64,000 nucleotides of DNA from Leucobacter sp. UCMA 4100. Its GTDB lineage: Bacteria > Actinomycetota > Actinomycetes > Actinomycetales > Microbacteriaceae. Of the stretch, positions 9,637 through 17,289 are shown piece after piece; the stretch's first letter is position 1, and each line of letters begins with the position of its first letter. Location: NCBI RefSeq assembly GCF_027853335.1, contig NZ_JAFEUS010000002.1:2464514-2528513 (forward strand). The letters run 5' to 3'. A program made the position numbers and the translations under genes. The notes under the pieces were generated by a model. That model worked only from the letters and a program-made list of their open reading frames with translations, was not told the origin of the DNA and did no database searches.

Positions 9637-10790
9637 TGCACGATCTCAGCGCCGAAGAGCGTGAACTCGCCGCCATGGTGCGCGACTTTGCCGATTCGGT
9701 CGTCGCGCCGCAGGCCTACGAGGCCGACCGCACGAAAACTCTCTCTATGAGCGTCGTGGCCCAGATGGGCGAGCTCGGCCTCTTCGGGTTGCCCTTTGAC
9801 GAAGCCTACGGCGGCCAGGGAGGCGATTACTTCGCACTGTGTCTCGCGATCGAGGCGCTCGGCAGGGTTGACCAGTCGATCGCGATCACGCTCGAGGCCG
9901 CTGTGGGTTTAGGTGCCATGCCCGTGTACCAGTTTGGTTCAGAGGAACAGAAGCAGGAGCTCTTGCCTGACCTCCTCTCGGGAAAGGCACTCGCGGGCTT
10001 TGGGCTCACCGAACCCGAGGCCGGCTCTGACGCAGGCGCAACGCGCACGAGGGCCGTGCGCGAGGGTGACGAATGGGTGGTGTCGGGGAGCAAGCAGTTC
10101 ATTACGAACTCGGGCACCCCGATCACGAGGTTTGTGACGGTGACCGCAGTCACAGGCGAGCGCGACGGCAAGCGAGAAATCTCAACGATCATCGTCCCGA
10201 ACGGCACCCCCGGGTTCACGGTCGAGCCCCCGTACGACAAGGTCGGCTGGCACGCCTCAGACACGCACCCGCTCACGCTCGACGGGGCGAGGGTCCCGTA
10301 CGACAACCTGCTGGGAGCCGAGGGGCGCGGGTACGCTCACTTCTTGAGCACGCTCGCCGAGGGACGCATCGCGATCGCGGCGCTCTCGACGGGCGCTGCC
10401 GAGGGATGCCTCGAAGCGGCGACCGAGTACGCGAAGCAGCGTACGGTGTTCGGCTCATCGCTCGCGACGCGGCAGAACGCCCAGTTCACGCTCGCGCGCA
10501 TGAAACAGCGGGTGCACGTGGCGAGGCTCGCCTGGCAGCACGCGGCGAGGCTTCGCGACGCGGGGCGCCCCTTCGCGACCGAGGCCGCGATGGCGAAACT
10601 GACGGCGAGCGACGCGGCGATGGACAACGCGCGCGACGCAACCCAGATCTTTGGTGGCAACGGCTTTATGAACGAGTTCGTCGTTGCCAGGCACTACCGC
10701 GACTCGAAAATCCTTGAGATCGGCGAGGGCACGAGCGAGGTTCAGCTCATGCTCATCGCGAGGTCGCTTCAACTCTCAGAGAGGGCATGA
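9633..10790 (+). CDS. Acyl-CoA dehydrogenase, probably isovaleryl-CoA dehydrogenase
   Basis: FAD-dependent acyl-CoA dehydrogenase of 385 residues. Family landmarks are GLTEPEAGSDAG (about 126-137), the FITNSG segment near 151 and the C-terminal QIFGGNGFMNEF near 337-348 followed by ILEIGEGTSEVQ. The context between methylcrotonyl-CoA carboxylase and MaoC/CitE points to isovaleryl-CoA as substrate, giving 3-methylcrotonyl-CoA for MccAB; substrate choice is inference. The ATG overlaps the mccA stop by 4 bases (ATGA), so translation is likely coupled. Confidence 0.88.
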   Translation: MMHDLSAEERELAAMVRDFADSVVAPQAYEADRTKTLSMSVVAQMGELGLFGLPFDEAYGGQGGDYFALCLAIEALGRVDQSIAITLEAAVGLGAMPVYQFGSEEQKQELLPDLLSGKALAGFGLTEPEAGSDAGATRTRAVREGDEWVVSGSKQFITNSGTPITRFVTVTAVTGERDGKREISTIIVPNGTPGFTVEPPYDKVGWHASDTHPLTLDGARVPYDNLLGAEGRGYAHFLSTLAEGRIAIAALSTGAAEGCLEAATEYAKQRTVFGSSLATRQNAQFTLARMKQRVHVARLAWQHAARLRDAGRPFATEAAMAKLTASDAAMDNARDATQIFGGNGFMNEFVVARHYRDSKILEIGEGTSEVQLMLIARSLQLSERA

Positions 10791-11284
10791 CCATGACCGA
10801 GATTGTTCAGCGAGGCCTCTTCTTCGAAGAGTTCGAACTCGGCGCGAAGTACCAGCACCGACCGGGCCGAACGGTTACCGAGGCCGACAATGTGCTCTTC
10901 ACGACGCTCACGATGAACACGCAGGCGCTGCACCTCGATGCGGCGTTTGCCGAGACGCAGGAGCCTTTTCGTGAGCGGCTCGTGAACTCGATGTGGACCC
11001 TCTCAACCATGGTCGGGAGCTCAGTCGCGCAACTCACGCAGGGAACGCTCGTGGCGCAGCTTGGGCTCGGCGATATTCGTTTCGTGCACCCGCTCTTTGT
11101 CGGTGACACGCTTTACACCGAGAGCAGGATCCGCGAAAAACGTCTTTCGGGCTCCAGGCCCGGCAACGGCATCTGCGTGATCGAGCACACGGGCCGCAAC
11201 CAAGACGGGGTGATTGTCGCGACCGCGCGTCGAACCGTGCTGGTGCTCTGCGCGCCTCAGACCGGAGCGCCAGGAGACGGGTAA
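10787..11284 (+). CDS. MaoC-family hydratase (methylglutaconyl-CoA / itaconyl-CoA hydratase-like)
   Basis: 165-residue single hot-dog-fold hydratase. The MaoC core is seen as HRPGRTVTEADNVLFTTLTMN near 24-44, with TEADNVLF in the usual catalytic-loop place, and VHPLFVGDTLY near 101-111. It matches the operon position of M. tuberculosis Rv2499c, a hydratase working with the CitE-like lyase Rv2498c in leucine and itaconate breakdown. The start at 10787 overlaps the previous stop; an in-frame ATG two codons later (10793) is also possible. Inference: it replaces the crotonase-type methylglutaconyl-CoA hydratase. Confidence 0.83.
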   Translation: MTMTEIVQRGLFFEEFELGAKYQHRPGRTVTEADNVLFTTLTMNTQALHLDAAFAETQEPFRERLVNSMWTLSTMVGSSVAQLTQGTLVAQLGLGDIRFVHPLFVGDTLYTESRIREKRLSGSRPGNGICVIEHTGRNQDGVIVATARRTVLVLCAPQTGAPGDG

Positions 11285-11326
11285 TTTCGATGCTCAGAGA
11301 CACAATAGATACGAGGGAGAACAGCG

Positions 11327-12151
11327 ATGATGGAATTTAACTATGGCCCGGCACTGCTTTTTTGCCCGGCGGATCGGCCCGAACGGTACAGCAAGGCGCA
11401 CGACCGTGCTGATGCCGTGATCATCGACCTCGAAGACGCGGTACTGCCCGGGGCGAAAGAGGCGGCGAGGCAGGCGTTGCGAGAGAGCGACCTCGACCCT
11501 GCCCGCGTGATCGTGCGGGTGAACCCGGCTGGAACCGACGCGTTTCGCGCCGACCTCGCCGTGATCGCGCGCACCGCCTACCGCACCGTCATGGTGGCGA
11601 AGGCCGAGAGTGCCATGAGTCTCGACGAGGTGCCGCGAAGCTACGAGCTCATTCCGTTGCTCGAGACCGCCAGGGGTGTGCAGGCAGCCCCCGAGATTGC
11701 GGCGCTCGACAACGTGACTGCACTCATGTGGGGCGCAGAAGATCTCGTGGCATCGATTGGCGGTACTTCGAGTCGCTTTGCGAACGGAGAGTATCGCGCG
11801 GTCGCCAGGCACGCGCGCTCCCGGGTACTCGTCGCGGCGGCTGCCGAGGGCAAAGCCACGATCGACGCGGTGTTCATGAACATTCCCGACCTCGACGGGC
11901 TTCGCGCTGAGGCAGAAGAGGCCGCGGCATCGGGCTTTCGAGCGACCGCCTGCATTCACCCGAACCAGGTGCAGGTGGTGCGCGAGGCGTACCGGCCAAA
12001 TGACGAGGCGACCGGCTGGGCCGAGCGCGTGCTCGGGCGTGCCGAGAGCGAGCACGGCGTGTTTCGCTTCGAGGGGCAGATGATCGACGAGCCGGTGCTG
12101 CGGCACGCACGCGCGATCATTACCCGCGCTGAAGCTCCGAAGAACGACTGA
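11327..12151 (+). CDS. CitE-like HpcH/HpaI-family acyl-CoA lyase
   Basis: 274-residue TIM-barrel lyase of the citrate-lyase-beta-like group. The Mg-binding DLEDAV is near residues 30-35, VRVNPAG near 63-69 and a conserved WGAEDL near 135-140. No citrate lyase alpha or gamma genes accompany it, so it is not a true citrate lyase. By operon position it corresponds to Rv2498c, reported as a bifunctional beta-hydroxyacyl-CoA lyase acting on HMG-CoA-type and (S)-citramalyl-CoA substrates. That would complete leucine catabolism and itaconate disposal. Start chosen after GAGGGAGAACAG; last gene of the operon. Confidence 0.85.
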   Translation: MMEFNYGPALLFCPADRPERYSKAHDRADAVIIDLEDAVLPGAKEAARQALRESDLDPARVIVRVNPAGTDAFRADLAVIARTAYRTVMVAKAESAMSLDEVPRSYELIPLLETARGVQAAPEIAALDNVTALMWGAEDLVASIGGTSSRFANGEYRAVARHARSRVLVAAAAEGKATIDAVFMNIPDLDGLRAEAEEAAASGFRATACIHPNQVQVVREAYRPNDEATGWAERVLGRAESEHGVFRFEGQMIDEPVLRHARAIITRAEAPKND

Positions 12152-12191
12152 TCACTCTTCAGGCTGCATGCCGAGCCGTGTGCTGTGCCCT

Positions 12192-13232
12192 CTATGGGCG
12201 CCCAGCGAACAGCTCGAGCAGGTGGTCGACCTCGGCCTCGGTCGTGTCGAACGAGCACATGAGCCGAACCTGCGATTCGCCTCCCGGCCAGTCGTAGAAG
12301 GGGTAGACGGCCCTGGCACGCGCGGCTGCCTCGGCCGGAACCCTGGCGAACACCGCGTTCGACTCTGCCGGGTGCAGCAGCGCGAACCCGGGTTGCTCGG
12401 AGGCGAGTGAGGCGAGGCCAGCGTGCAAGCGTTGGGCCATGGCGTTGGCGTGAGCGGCCGAGGTGATCCACAGGTCTCCCTCGAACATCGCCACGAGTTG
12501 GGCCGAGAGGAACCGCATTTTCGAGCCGAGCTGCATGCTGAGCTTGCGCACGTATGGCAGCCCAGGCACGAACTCCTCGTTGAGCGCCACGACGGCTTCG
12601 GCCCCGAGGAGCCCGTTTTTCGTGCCGCCGAGGCTCAGGAGATCGACGCCGGTGTCGGTTATCAGCGTTTGTAGGGATGCTCCTAGGTGCGCTGCTGCGT
12701 TGCTGATGCGCGAGCCATCAACGTGCAGTGCCATGCCGAGGCTGTGGGCCTGCTCGGCGAGCGCGGCAATCTCGTCGGGGGAGTAACAGGTGCCAAACTC
12801 CGTGGTCTGTGAGATCGAAACCACGAGCGGCTGGGCGCGGTGCACCGTGCCCCAACCCCACGCCTCGCGCTCGACGAGTTCGGGGGTGAGCTTGCCGTCG
12901 GGTGCTTCGACGCCCAAGAGTTTGAGGTTGCCCACCCGCTCGGGGGCGCCGCCCTCGTCGACGTTAATGTGGGCGCTCGTCGCGCAGATGACCGCGCCCC
13001 AGCGGGGCAGTGCAGCCTGGAGCGCCACGACGTTCGCTCCGGTGCCATTGAATACCGGCAGCGCGACCGCCCGCTCGCCGAAGTGACCACGCATGACCTC
13101 GCTGAGGCGCTCGCTCCACGGGTCATCGCCGTATGCGGGGGCATGGCCGCTGTTCGCGTCGATCACGGCGTCAAGCACCGCCGGGTGGGCACCCGCGTAA
13201 TTGTCTGAGGCAAAACTCTTCATCGTCGTCAC
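12192..13232 (-). CDS. ltaE: Low-specificity L-threonine aldolase
   Basis: PLP enzyme of the beta-eliminating lyase family, 346 residues. It cleaves L-threonine or allo-threonine to glycine and acetaldehyde. The N-terminal FASDNYAGAHP and PVFNGTGANV are typical, and LSLGGTKNG (about 200-208) contains the PLP lysine. LHVDGSRISNAAAHLG precedes it. The GTG at 13232 opens the frame; an in-frame ATG three codons later (13223) is a good alternative. It stands alone, convergent with the leucine-degradation operon. Confidence 0.9.
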   Translation of the reverse strand: MTTMKSFASDNYAGAHPAVLDAVIDANSGHAPAYGDDPWSERLSEVMRGHFGERAVALPVFNGTGANVVALQAALPRWGAVICATSAHINVDEGGAPERVGNLKLLGVEAPDGKLTPELVEREAWGWGTVHRAQPLVVSISQTTEFGTCYSPDEIAALAEQAHSLGMALHVDGSRISNAAAHLGASLQTLITDTGVDLLSLGGTKNGLLGAEAVVALNEEFVPGLPYVRKLSMQLGSKMRFLSAQLVAMFEGDLWITSAAHANAMAQRLHAGLASLASEQPGFALLHPAESNAVFARVPAEAAARARAVYPFYDWPGGESQVRLMCSFDTTEAEVDHLLELFAGRP

Positions 13233-13380
13233 CCTGCAAGCCTACGCGAGAGTGAATGCGGTGTGTGAAGCCCAATGCAAGGGTCAGAGTTCTGGCTCGA
13301 GAAGGCTTAAAGAGGGGCGGCGCGAACACAATGTCAGAGGCGTGAGATACCGTGTTGCTATCGAAAAGAAATGAGGTCAC

Positions 13381-14826
13381 ATGCAAACGGTGCTCATCGT
13401 GTTGTCGGTTGTTAACCTGCTCGTGCTCGGCGCCCTGATCGCCCTGGTCGTGAGTCGTACCGGCGGTGGTAAGGGAGAGTCAGCAGCGGGTGAGGTCGCC
13501 GAGGGCTTTCAGCGTGTGAGCGCCGAATTGCGCGCCGAGTCGACGGTGCAGCGAGCCGAGCTCCAGCAGGCGCTCTCGCTTTCGCAGCAGGAAATCACGG
13601 CGCGTGTGCAGCAGGGCAGTGAGGCTCAATCTCGCGAACTCGCTCGTGAGCGCGAGGCACGCGTCGCCAACAACCGTGAGCTGAGAGAGCTCCTCGACCA
13701 GTCGCTCAATGAACGGCTCGTGAAGACCCTCAAAACGGCGCTCGACGAGAACGCGCAGCGGGTTCAGGCGCTGACCGCGAGCAACGAGGCGAAACAGGAA
13801 GAGCTCAAGCAGTCGCTGCGCACCGAGCTCGACAAGCTTCGTGACGGCAACGAGAAGAAGCTTGAGCAGATGCGCCTCACCGTCGACGAGAAGTTGCAGG
13901 GCACGCTTGAAAAGCGACTCGGTGAGTCGTTCACGCTCGTGAGCGAGCGGCTTGAACAGGTACAGAAGGGGCTCGGCGAGATGCAGAACCTGGCCTCAGA
14001 CGTTGGCGGGCTCAAGCGCGTGCTCACGAACGTGAAGAGCCGTGGTGGCTGGGGTGAGGTGCAGCTCGCGAGGCAGCTCGAAGACCTCATGACCCACGAG
14101 CAGTATGAAGAGAACGTCGCCGTCAAGCCTGGCTCACAGGAGCGCGTCGAGTTTGCCATCAAAATGCCAGGCCGCGACCGCGATGAGCCCATCTACCTGC
14201 CGATCGACTCGAAGTTTCCGCAGGAAGACTACGAGCGGCTGCTCGATGCTCAAGATGCTGGCGATCTCGAGGCCATCGAAAAAGCGACGAAGGTGCTCGA
14301 GCGGGTGCTGGTCGATCAGGCCAAGCTCATTTCAACGAAGTACATTGAGCCGCCATTCACCACAGACTTTGCCATCATGTACCTGCCGACCGAGGGGCTC
14401 TTTGCTGAGGCAGTGCGCAGGCCAGGGCTCGCGAGCAAGCTCCAGCAAGAGTTGCGCGTCATGATCATGGGCCCGACAACCCTGGGCTCGATTCTCACGA
14501 GCTTGCAGATGGGCTTTCGCACACTCGCGATTGAGAAGCGTAGCTCTGAGGTCTGGCAGGTGCTCGGCGAAGCGAAGGCCGAATTCAAGAAGTACGGCGA
14601 CGTCTGGGACAAGCTCGGCAAACAGCTCAAGACCGCCCAGAACACGGTTGAGATGGCCGGGCGTCGCACTCGCGCAGTCGAGCGCAAGCTGCGCGATGTC
14701 GAGACGTACGAGGTCGAGAGCAGTAGCGAGGTCTTCGAGGGGCTCGTCGACGACTTAGCCGACGAGGCACTTGCCGGCGAGGGGGCGCAGGCCGCGCTCG
14801 AGGCAGACTCGTCGTCAGAAGACTAA
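13381..14826 (+). CDS. rmuC: DNA recombination protein RmuC
   Basis: 481 residues: an N-terminal membrane segment (about 1-23), a long charged coiled coil (about 40-200) and the RmuC nuclease-like domain. The last carries the family signature around DSKFPQEDYERLL (near 276-288) and YLPTEGLFAEA further on. RmuC limits DNA inversions and rearrangements and is predicted to be a DNA-cutting factor. The C-terminal tail is acidic. The ATG directly follows a weak GAGGT Shine-Dalgarno. Confidence 0.88.
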   Translation: MQTVLIVLSVVNLLVLGALIALVVSRTGGGKGESAAGEVAEGFQRVSAELRAESTVQRAELQQALSLSQQEITARVQQGSEAQSRELAREREARVANNRELRELLDQSLNERLVKTLKTALDENAQRVQALTASNEAKQEELKQSLRTELDKLRDGNEKKLEQMRLTVDEKLQGTLEKRLGESFTLVSERLEQVQKGLGEMQNLASDVGGLKRVLTNVKSRGGWGEVQLARQLEDLMTHEQYEENVAVKPGSQERVEFAIKMPGRDRDEPIYLPIDSKFPQEDYERLLDAQDAGDLEAIEKATKVLERVLVDQAKLISTKYIEPPFTTDFAIMYLPTEGLFAEAVRRPGLASKLQQELRVMIMGPTTLGSILTSLQMGFRTLAIEKRSSEVWQVLGEAKAEFKKYGDVWDKLGKQLKTAQNTVEMAGRRTRAVERKLRDVETYEVESSSEVFEGLVDDLADEALAGEGAQAALEADSSSED

Positions 14827-14860
14827 GAGGGCATATCGAGGCCCGCTTACTCGAAGCTGA

Positions 14861-15697
14861 TTACCCAGAGAAGACATCCCACCCGAGTTTGATGATAAGG
14901 GCCGTAACCACGCACACGAACACGATGCGAATGTAGCGAGCACCGCGCGACATGGCGGTGCGGGCACCGAGAAAGCCCCCGATTGCGTTTGCGATCGCGA
15001 GACTGATGCCGAGCTTCCACATCACGGCGCCCAGCGGAATGAAAAACACCAGGGCGCCGAGATTCGTGGCAAAGTTCACGATCTTTGCCTGCGCGCTCGC
15101 CTGAAGAAAGTTCAGACCAATGCAGGCGACCAAGGCAATCACGAGAAACGTGCCAGTGCCGGGGCCCAGCAGGCCATCGTATGAACCGATCACGATACCA
15201 ATGGCGAGGCTGATGAGGAGCCTTCGGTTGCCCGTGTGCTTGATGCGGGTGACCGCACCGAGCGAAGGCTTTAGGAGCGTGATGAGCAGCACGACGATCA
15301 AAGCGATGACAATGATTGGCGTAAAGACCTCGGCGGGCAGGGAAGCGGCGAGTGAGGCTCCCGCGATCGCTGCGCAGAAAGCCGCGATCGCCATGGGGGC
15401 GACCTCGCGAGGCTTCGGGCGGAGCTTTCTCGCATAGGTGATGCTGCTCGTCGCCGTCCCAAAAACCGACGCCAACTTGTTCGTCGCGAGCGCCTGCACC
15501 GGCGAGAGGCCGGGAACGAGGAGCAGAGCGGGCAGCTGGATGAGACCGCCGCCGCCGATCACGGCATCGATCCACCCCGCGGCAAAGGCAGCGATGCACA
15601 GTAAGAGCAACGCCCACCACTCAAGCCCAGCAATGTCGAACGTTGTGGCGACATAAGGCTCGCCAACAGGCATCATTACGCTGATCTCGTTCATCAC
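14861..15697 (-). CDS. TSUP family permease (TauE/SafE)
   Basis: 278-residue membrane protein with about eight predicted helices and the two related halves of the sulfite exporter TauE/SafE family. GWIDAVIGGGGLIQLPAL (near 41-58) is the usual first-half motif, with GSYDGLLGPGTGTF as its second-half echo near 171-184. The family moves sulfite, sulfoacetate or related anions, but substrates of actinobacterial members are mostly unknown. The start is uncertain: ATG at 15697 or the internal methionines MMPVGE. Its 3' end converges on rmuC. Confidence 0.85.
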   Translation of the reverse strand: MMNEISVMMPVGEPYVATTFDIAGLEWWALLLLCIAAFAAGWIDAVIGGGGLIQLPALLLVPGLSPVQALATNKLASVFGTATSSITYARKLRPKPREVAPMAIAAFCAAIAGASLAASLPAEVFTPIIVIALIVVLLITLLKPSLGAVTRIKHTGNRRLLISLAIGIVIGSYDGLLGPGTGTFLVIALVACIGLNFLQASAQAKIVNFATNLGALVFFIPLGAVMWKLGISLAIANAIGGFLGARTAMSRGARYIRIVFVCVVTALIIKLGWDVFSG

Positions 15698-15816
15698 TTC
15701 TCATGCTACTCGCATGCCGCGACACGCCCGTGCGAGCGCCTACGGGGTTTCGATTTGCGCAGCCTTTTAATCTGTGTAAAGATTATCTCTGTTGTTCCAA
15801 ACAGAACAGCAGGTGA

Positions 15817-15892
15817 GGCCCCATCGTATAGCGGCCTAGTACGCCGCCCTCTCACGGCGGTAACGCGGGTTCGAATCCCGCTGGGGTCACCA
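15817..15892 (+). tRNA. tRNA-Glu (CTC)
   Basis: The cloverleaf folds cleanly. Acceptor stem GGCCCCA pairs with TGGGGTC, the anticodon stem CCGCC pairs with GGCGG around loop CTCTCAC (anticodon CTC at 15851-15853), and the T arm holds GGTTCGAATCC. The 3' CCA is encoded (15890-15892). A strong terminator follows. Confidence 0.95.
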
Positions 15893-15896
15893 CAAA

Positions 15897-15936
15897 GAAA
15901 AGGAATCGTGTTTCGACACGGTTCCTTTTCTGTTTT
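15897..15936 (+). terminator. Rho-independent terminator of tRNA-Glu
   Basis: A 14-bp stem (15897-15910 with 15917-15930, one G-T pair) with a 6-base loop, followed by TGTTTT. Confidence 0.85.
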
Positions 15937-16025
15937 CACCGCGCACTGACAGCGTGACCGCTCGCTGAGCGTGATCGCCAGAGAGCGGGGTGAGTCTCTC
16001 GGTCTCATCGGGTATGATCGTGAGG

Positions 16026-16148
16026 GTGAAGGGGAGTATCCCAGAAACACCGCGTCGTCAGTACGTGATCCTTGGTGGAGATCCGGTGCGGTGCGACAGG
16101 CCAGGCCTGTCGGGGAGAGACCTTCGGTGCAAAACCGAAAGGCTTCAC
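16026..16148 (+). promoter_or_regulatory. yybP-ykoY manganese riboswitch
   Basis: The leader of the TerC gene carries the conserved blocks of this riboswitch. GGGGAGTATCCC (16031-16042) is the first loop, CGTCGTCAGTACG (16052-16064) the second Mn-contact loop, and CGGGGAGAGACC (16111-16122) precedes the closing strand. The outer helix pairs GTGAAG (16026-16031) with CTTCAC (16143-16148). A hairpin CCTTCGGT / ACCGAAAGG near the 3' end contains GAAAGG, which is the Shine-Dalgarno of the GTG at 16153. Control of translation start is therefore likely. The class senses Mn2+ and turns on exporters such as Alx and MntP. Confidence 0.9.
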
Positions 16149-16152
16149 AACC

Positions 16153-17163
16153 GTGACCTCTGTTCTCCCGCTTCCCTTTGAAATCATCTCGATGGTGGTG
16201 CTCGTCGGCATTCTTATCGTCGACCTGCTGCTCATCATCAAACGTCCCCACGTGCCGACCATGCGCGAGGCGAGCCTCTGGGTCGGTGTCTATGTGATGC
16301 TCGCCCTCGTGTTCGCCGGCTGCATGTTCTGGCTGGGCGATGCTCAGCACGGCACCGAGTTCTTGGCCGGTTGGCTCACCGAGTACAGCCTGAGCATCGA
16401 TAACCTGTTTGTGTTCGTGCTCATTCTCTCGAGCTTCAAGGTGCCGTACGAGTACCAGCAACGCGCGCTTATGGTGGGCATCGTGCTCGCCCTCATCTTT
16501 CGAGGCATCTTTATTCTCGCCGGGGCGGCGCTTATTCAGCGCTACATCTGGGTCTTCTTCATCTTTGGCGCGTGGCTCGTATGGACAGCCTGGCAGCAGG
16601 TTAAGCCTGAGCAGGAGGGACCCGTCAAAGACGGCTTGCTCGTGCGCCTCGTCAAGAAGGTCTTGCCATACACCGACGAGTACGACGGCGGTCGCATGTT
16701 CACGCGCATCGATGGCAAGCGTTACGTCACGCCCATGCTGCTCGTCTTCGTCGCGCTCGGCAGTACCGACCTGCTCTTTGCGCTCGACTCGATTCCCGCG
16801 ATCTTCGGCATCACGCAGAGCCCCTTCATCGTCTTCACCGCGAACGTCTTTGCGCTCATGGGCCTCAGGCAGCTCTACTTCCTGCTCGGCGGTTTGCTTG
16901 AGCGTCTCGAGTACCTCAAGTACGGCATCGCTGCGATTCTCGCGTTCATTGGTGTGAAGCTCGTGCTGCATGCCCTGCACGAGAACGAGCTCCCGTTCAT
17001 TAACGGCGGCGAGGCTGTTGCGGTCCCTGAAATCTCGACGCTTGTGTCGCTCGGTTTCATCGTCGTCGCGATGCTGGTAGCGACGATCGCGAGCCTTGTG
17101 AAAGTGCGTCGCGAAGACCGTGAGAGCGGATCGCGCCGCGGCCGCGGCGCACCTCGCACCTAG
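16153..17163 (+). CDS. TerC family integral membrane protein (Alx-like manganese exporter)
   Basis: 336-residue membrane protein with about nine helices and the two acidic TerC motifs: SLSIDNLFVF in the first half and FALDSIPAIFG in the second, placing paired aspartates in the membrane. The start is set at GTG 16153 because GAAAGG lies 10 bases upstream; reading further 5' would translate through the riboswitch. TerC/Alx proteins export Mn2+, and some help load manganese onto exported enzymes. The yybP-ykoY riboswitch supports that role here. The C-terminal tail is basic. Confidence 0.9.
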   Translation: MTSVLPLPFEIISMVVLVGILIVDLLLIIKRPHVPTMREASLWVGVYVMLALVFAGCMFWLGDAQHGTEFLAGWLTEYSLSIDNLFVFVLILSSFKVPYEYQQRALMVGIVLALIFRGIFILAGAALIQRYIWVFFIFGAWLVWTAWQQVKPEQEGPVKDGLLVRLVKKVLPYTDEYDGGRMFTRIDGKRYVTPMLLVFVALGSTDLLFALDSIPAIFGITQSPFIVFTANVFALMGLRQLYFLLGGLLERLEYLKYGIAAILAFIGVKLVLHALHENELPFINGGEAVAVPEISTLVSLGFIVVAMLVATIASLVKVRREDRESGSRRGRGAPRT

Positions 17164-17170
17164 CGAGTGC

Positions 17171-17176
17171 TAGAAT
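17171..17176 (+). promoter_or_regulatory. leuC: Extended -10 box of the leuCD leader
   Basis: TGCTAGAAT (17168-17176) is an extended -10. Its end lies 7 bases before the ATG of the leader peptide at 17184, so transcription probably begins at that ATG. No good -35 was seen. Confidence 0.55.
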
Positions 17177-17183
17177 CTTCGGT

Positions 17184-17222
17184 ATGGTACAGCGGCTTCT
17201 TCATTGCCGCGACAGGTTCTAG
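17184..17222 (+). CDS. Putative leucine leader peptide (leuC attenuator)
   Basis: Twelve-codon ORF reading MVQRLLHCRDRF, stop TAG. Codons 5 and 6 are CTT CTT, leucine codons that are rare in GC-rich DNA. There is no Shine-Dalgarno, but the ATG lies 7 bases after an extended -10, fitting a leaderless peptide. The peptide overlaps the left arm of a 10-bp hairpin. The arrangement matches classical amino-acid attenuation: ribosome stalling at leucine codons would change folding of the leader before leuC. Not tested; too short to judge by homology. Confidence 0.55.
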   Translation: MVQRLLHCRDRF

Positions 17223-17265
17223 CTCACTGGCCAACCCTGTCGCGGGGCATAGTTCTGGCTAGAAC
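17207..17265 (+). promoter_or_regulatory. Candidate attenuator with alternative hairpins before leuC
   Basis: CCGCGACAGG (17207-17216) pairs perfectly with CCTGTCGCGG (17236-17245). In conflict with it, GTTCTAGC (17216-17223) can pair with GCTAGAAC (17258-17265). A third copy, GCTAGAA (17169-17175), lies in the promoter. No T run follows, so termination would need Rho or the control would be on translation. Confidence 0.5.
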
Positions 17266-17289
17266 GCTACGAATATGAAGGAAAAACGC

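Noticed and set aside
14847-15620. 257-codon minus-strand frame
   Set aside because: Shadow of the TSUP permease in another frame.
15706-16980. 424-codon minus-strand frame over the tRNA, riboswitch and TerC gene
   Set aside because: It is antisense to the tRNA-Glu, the riboswitch and a clear TerC gene; its protein is His/Glu/Asp-rich noise, as expected from GC bias.
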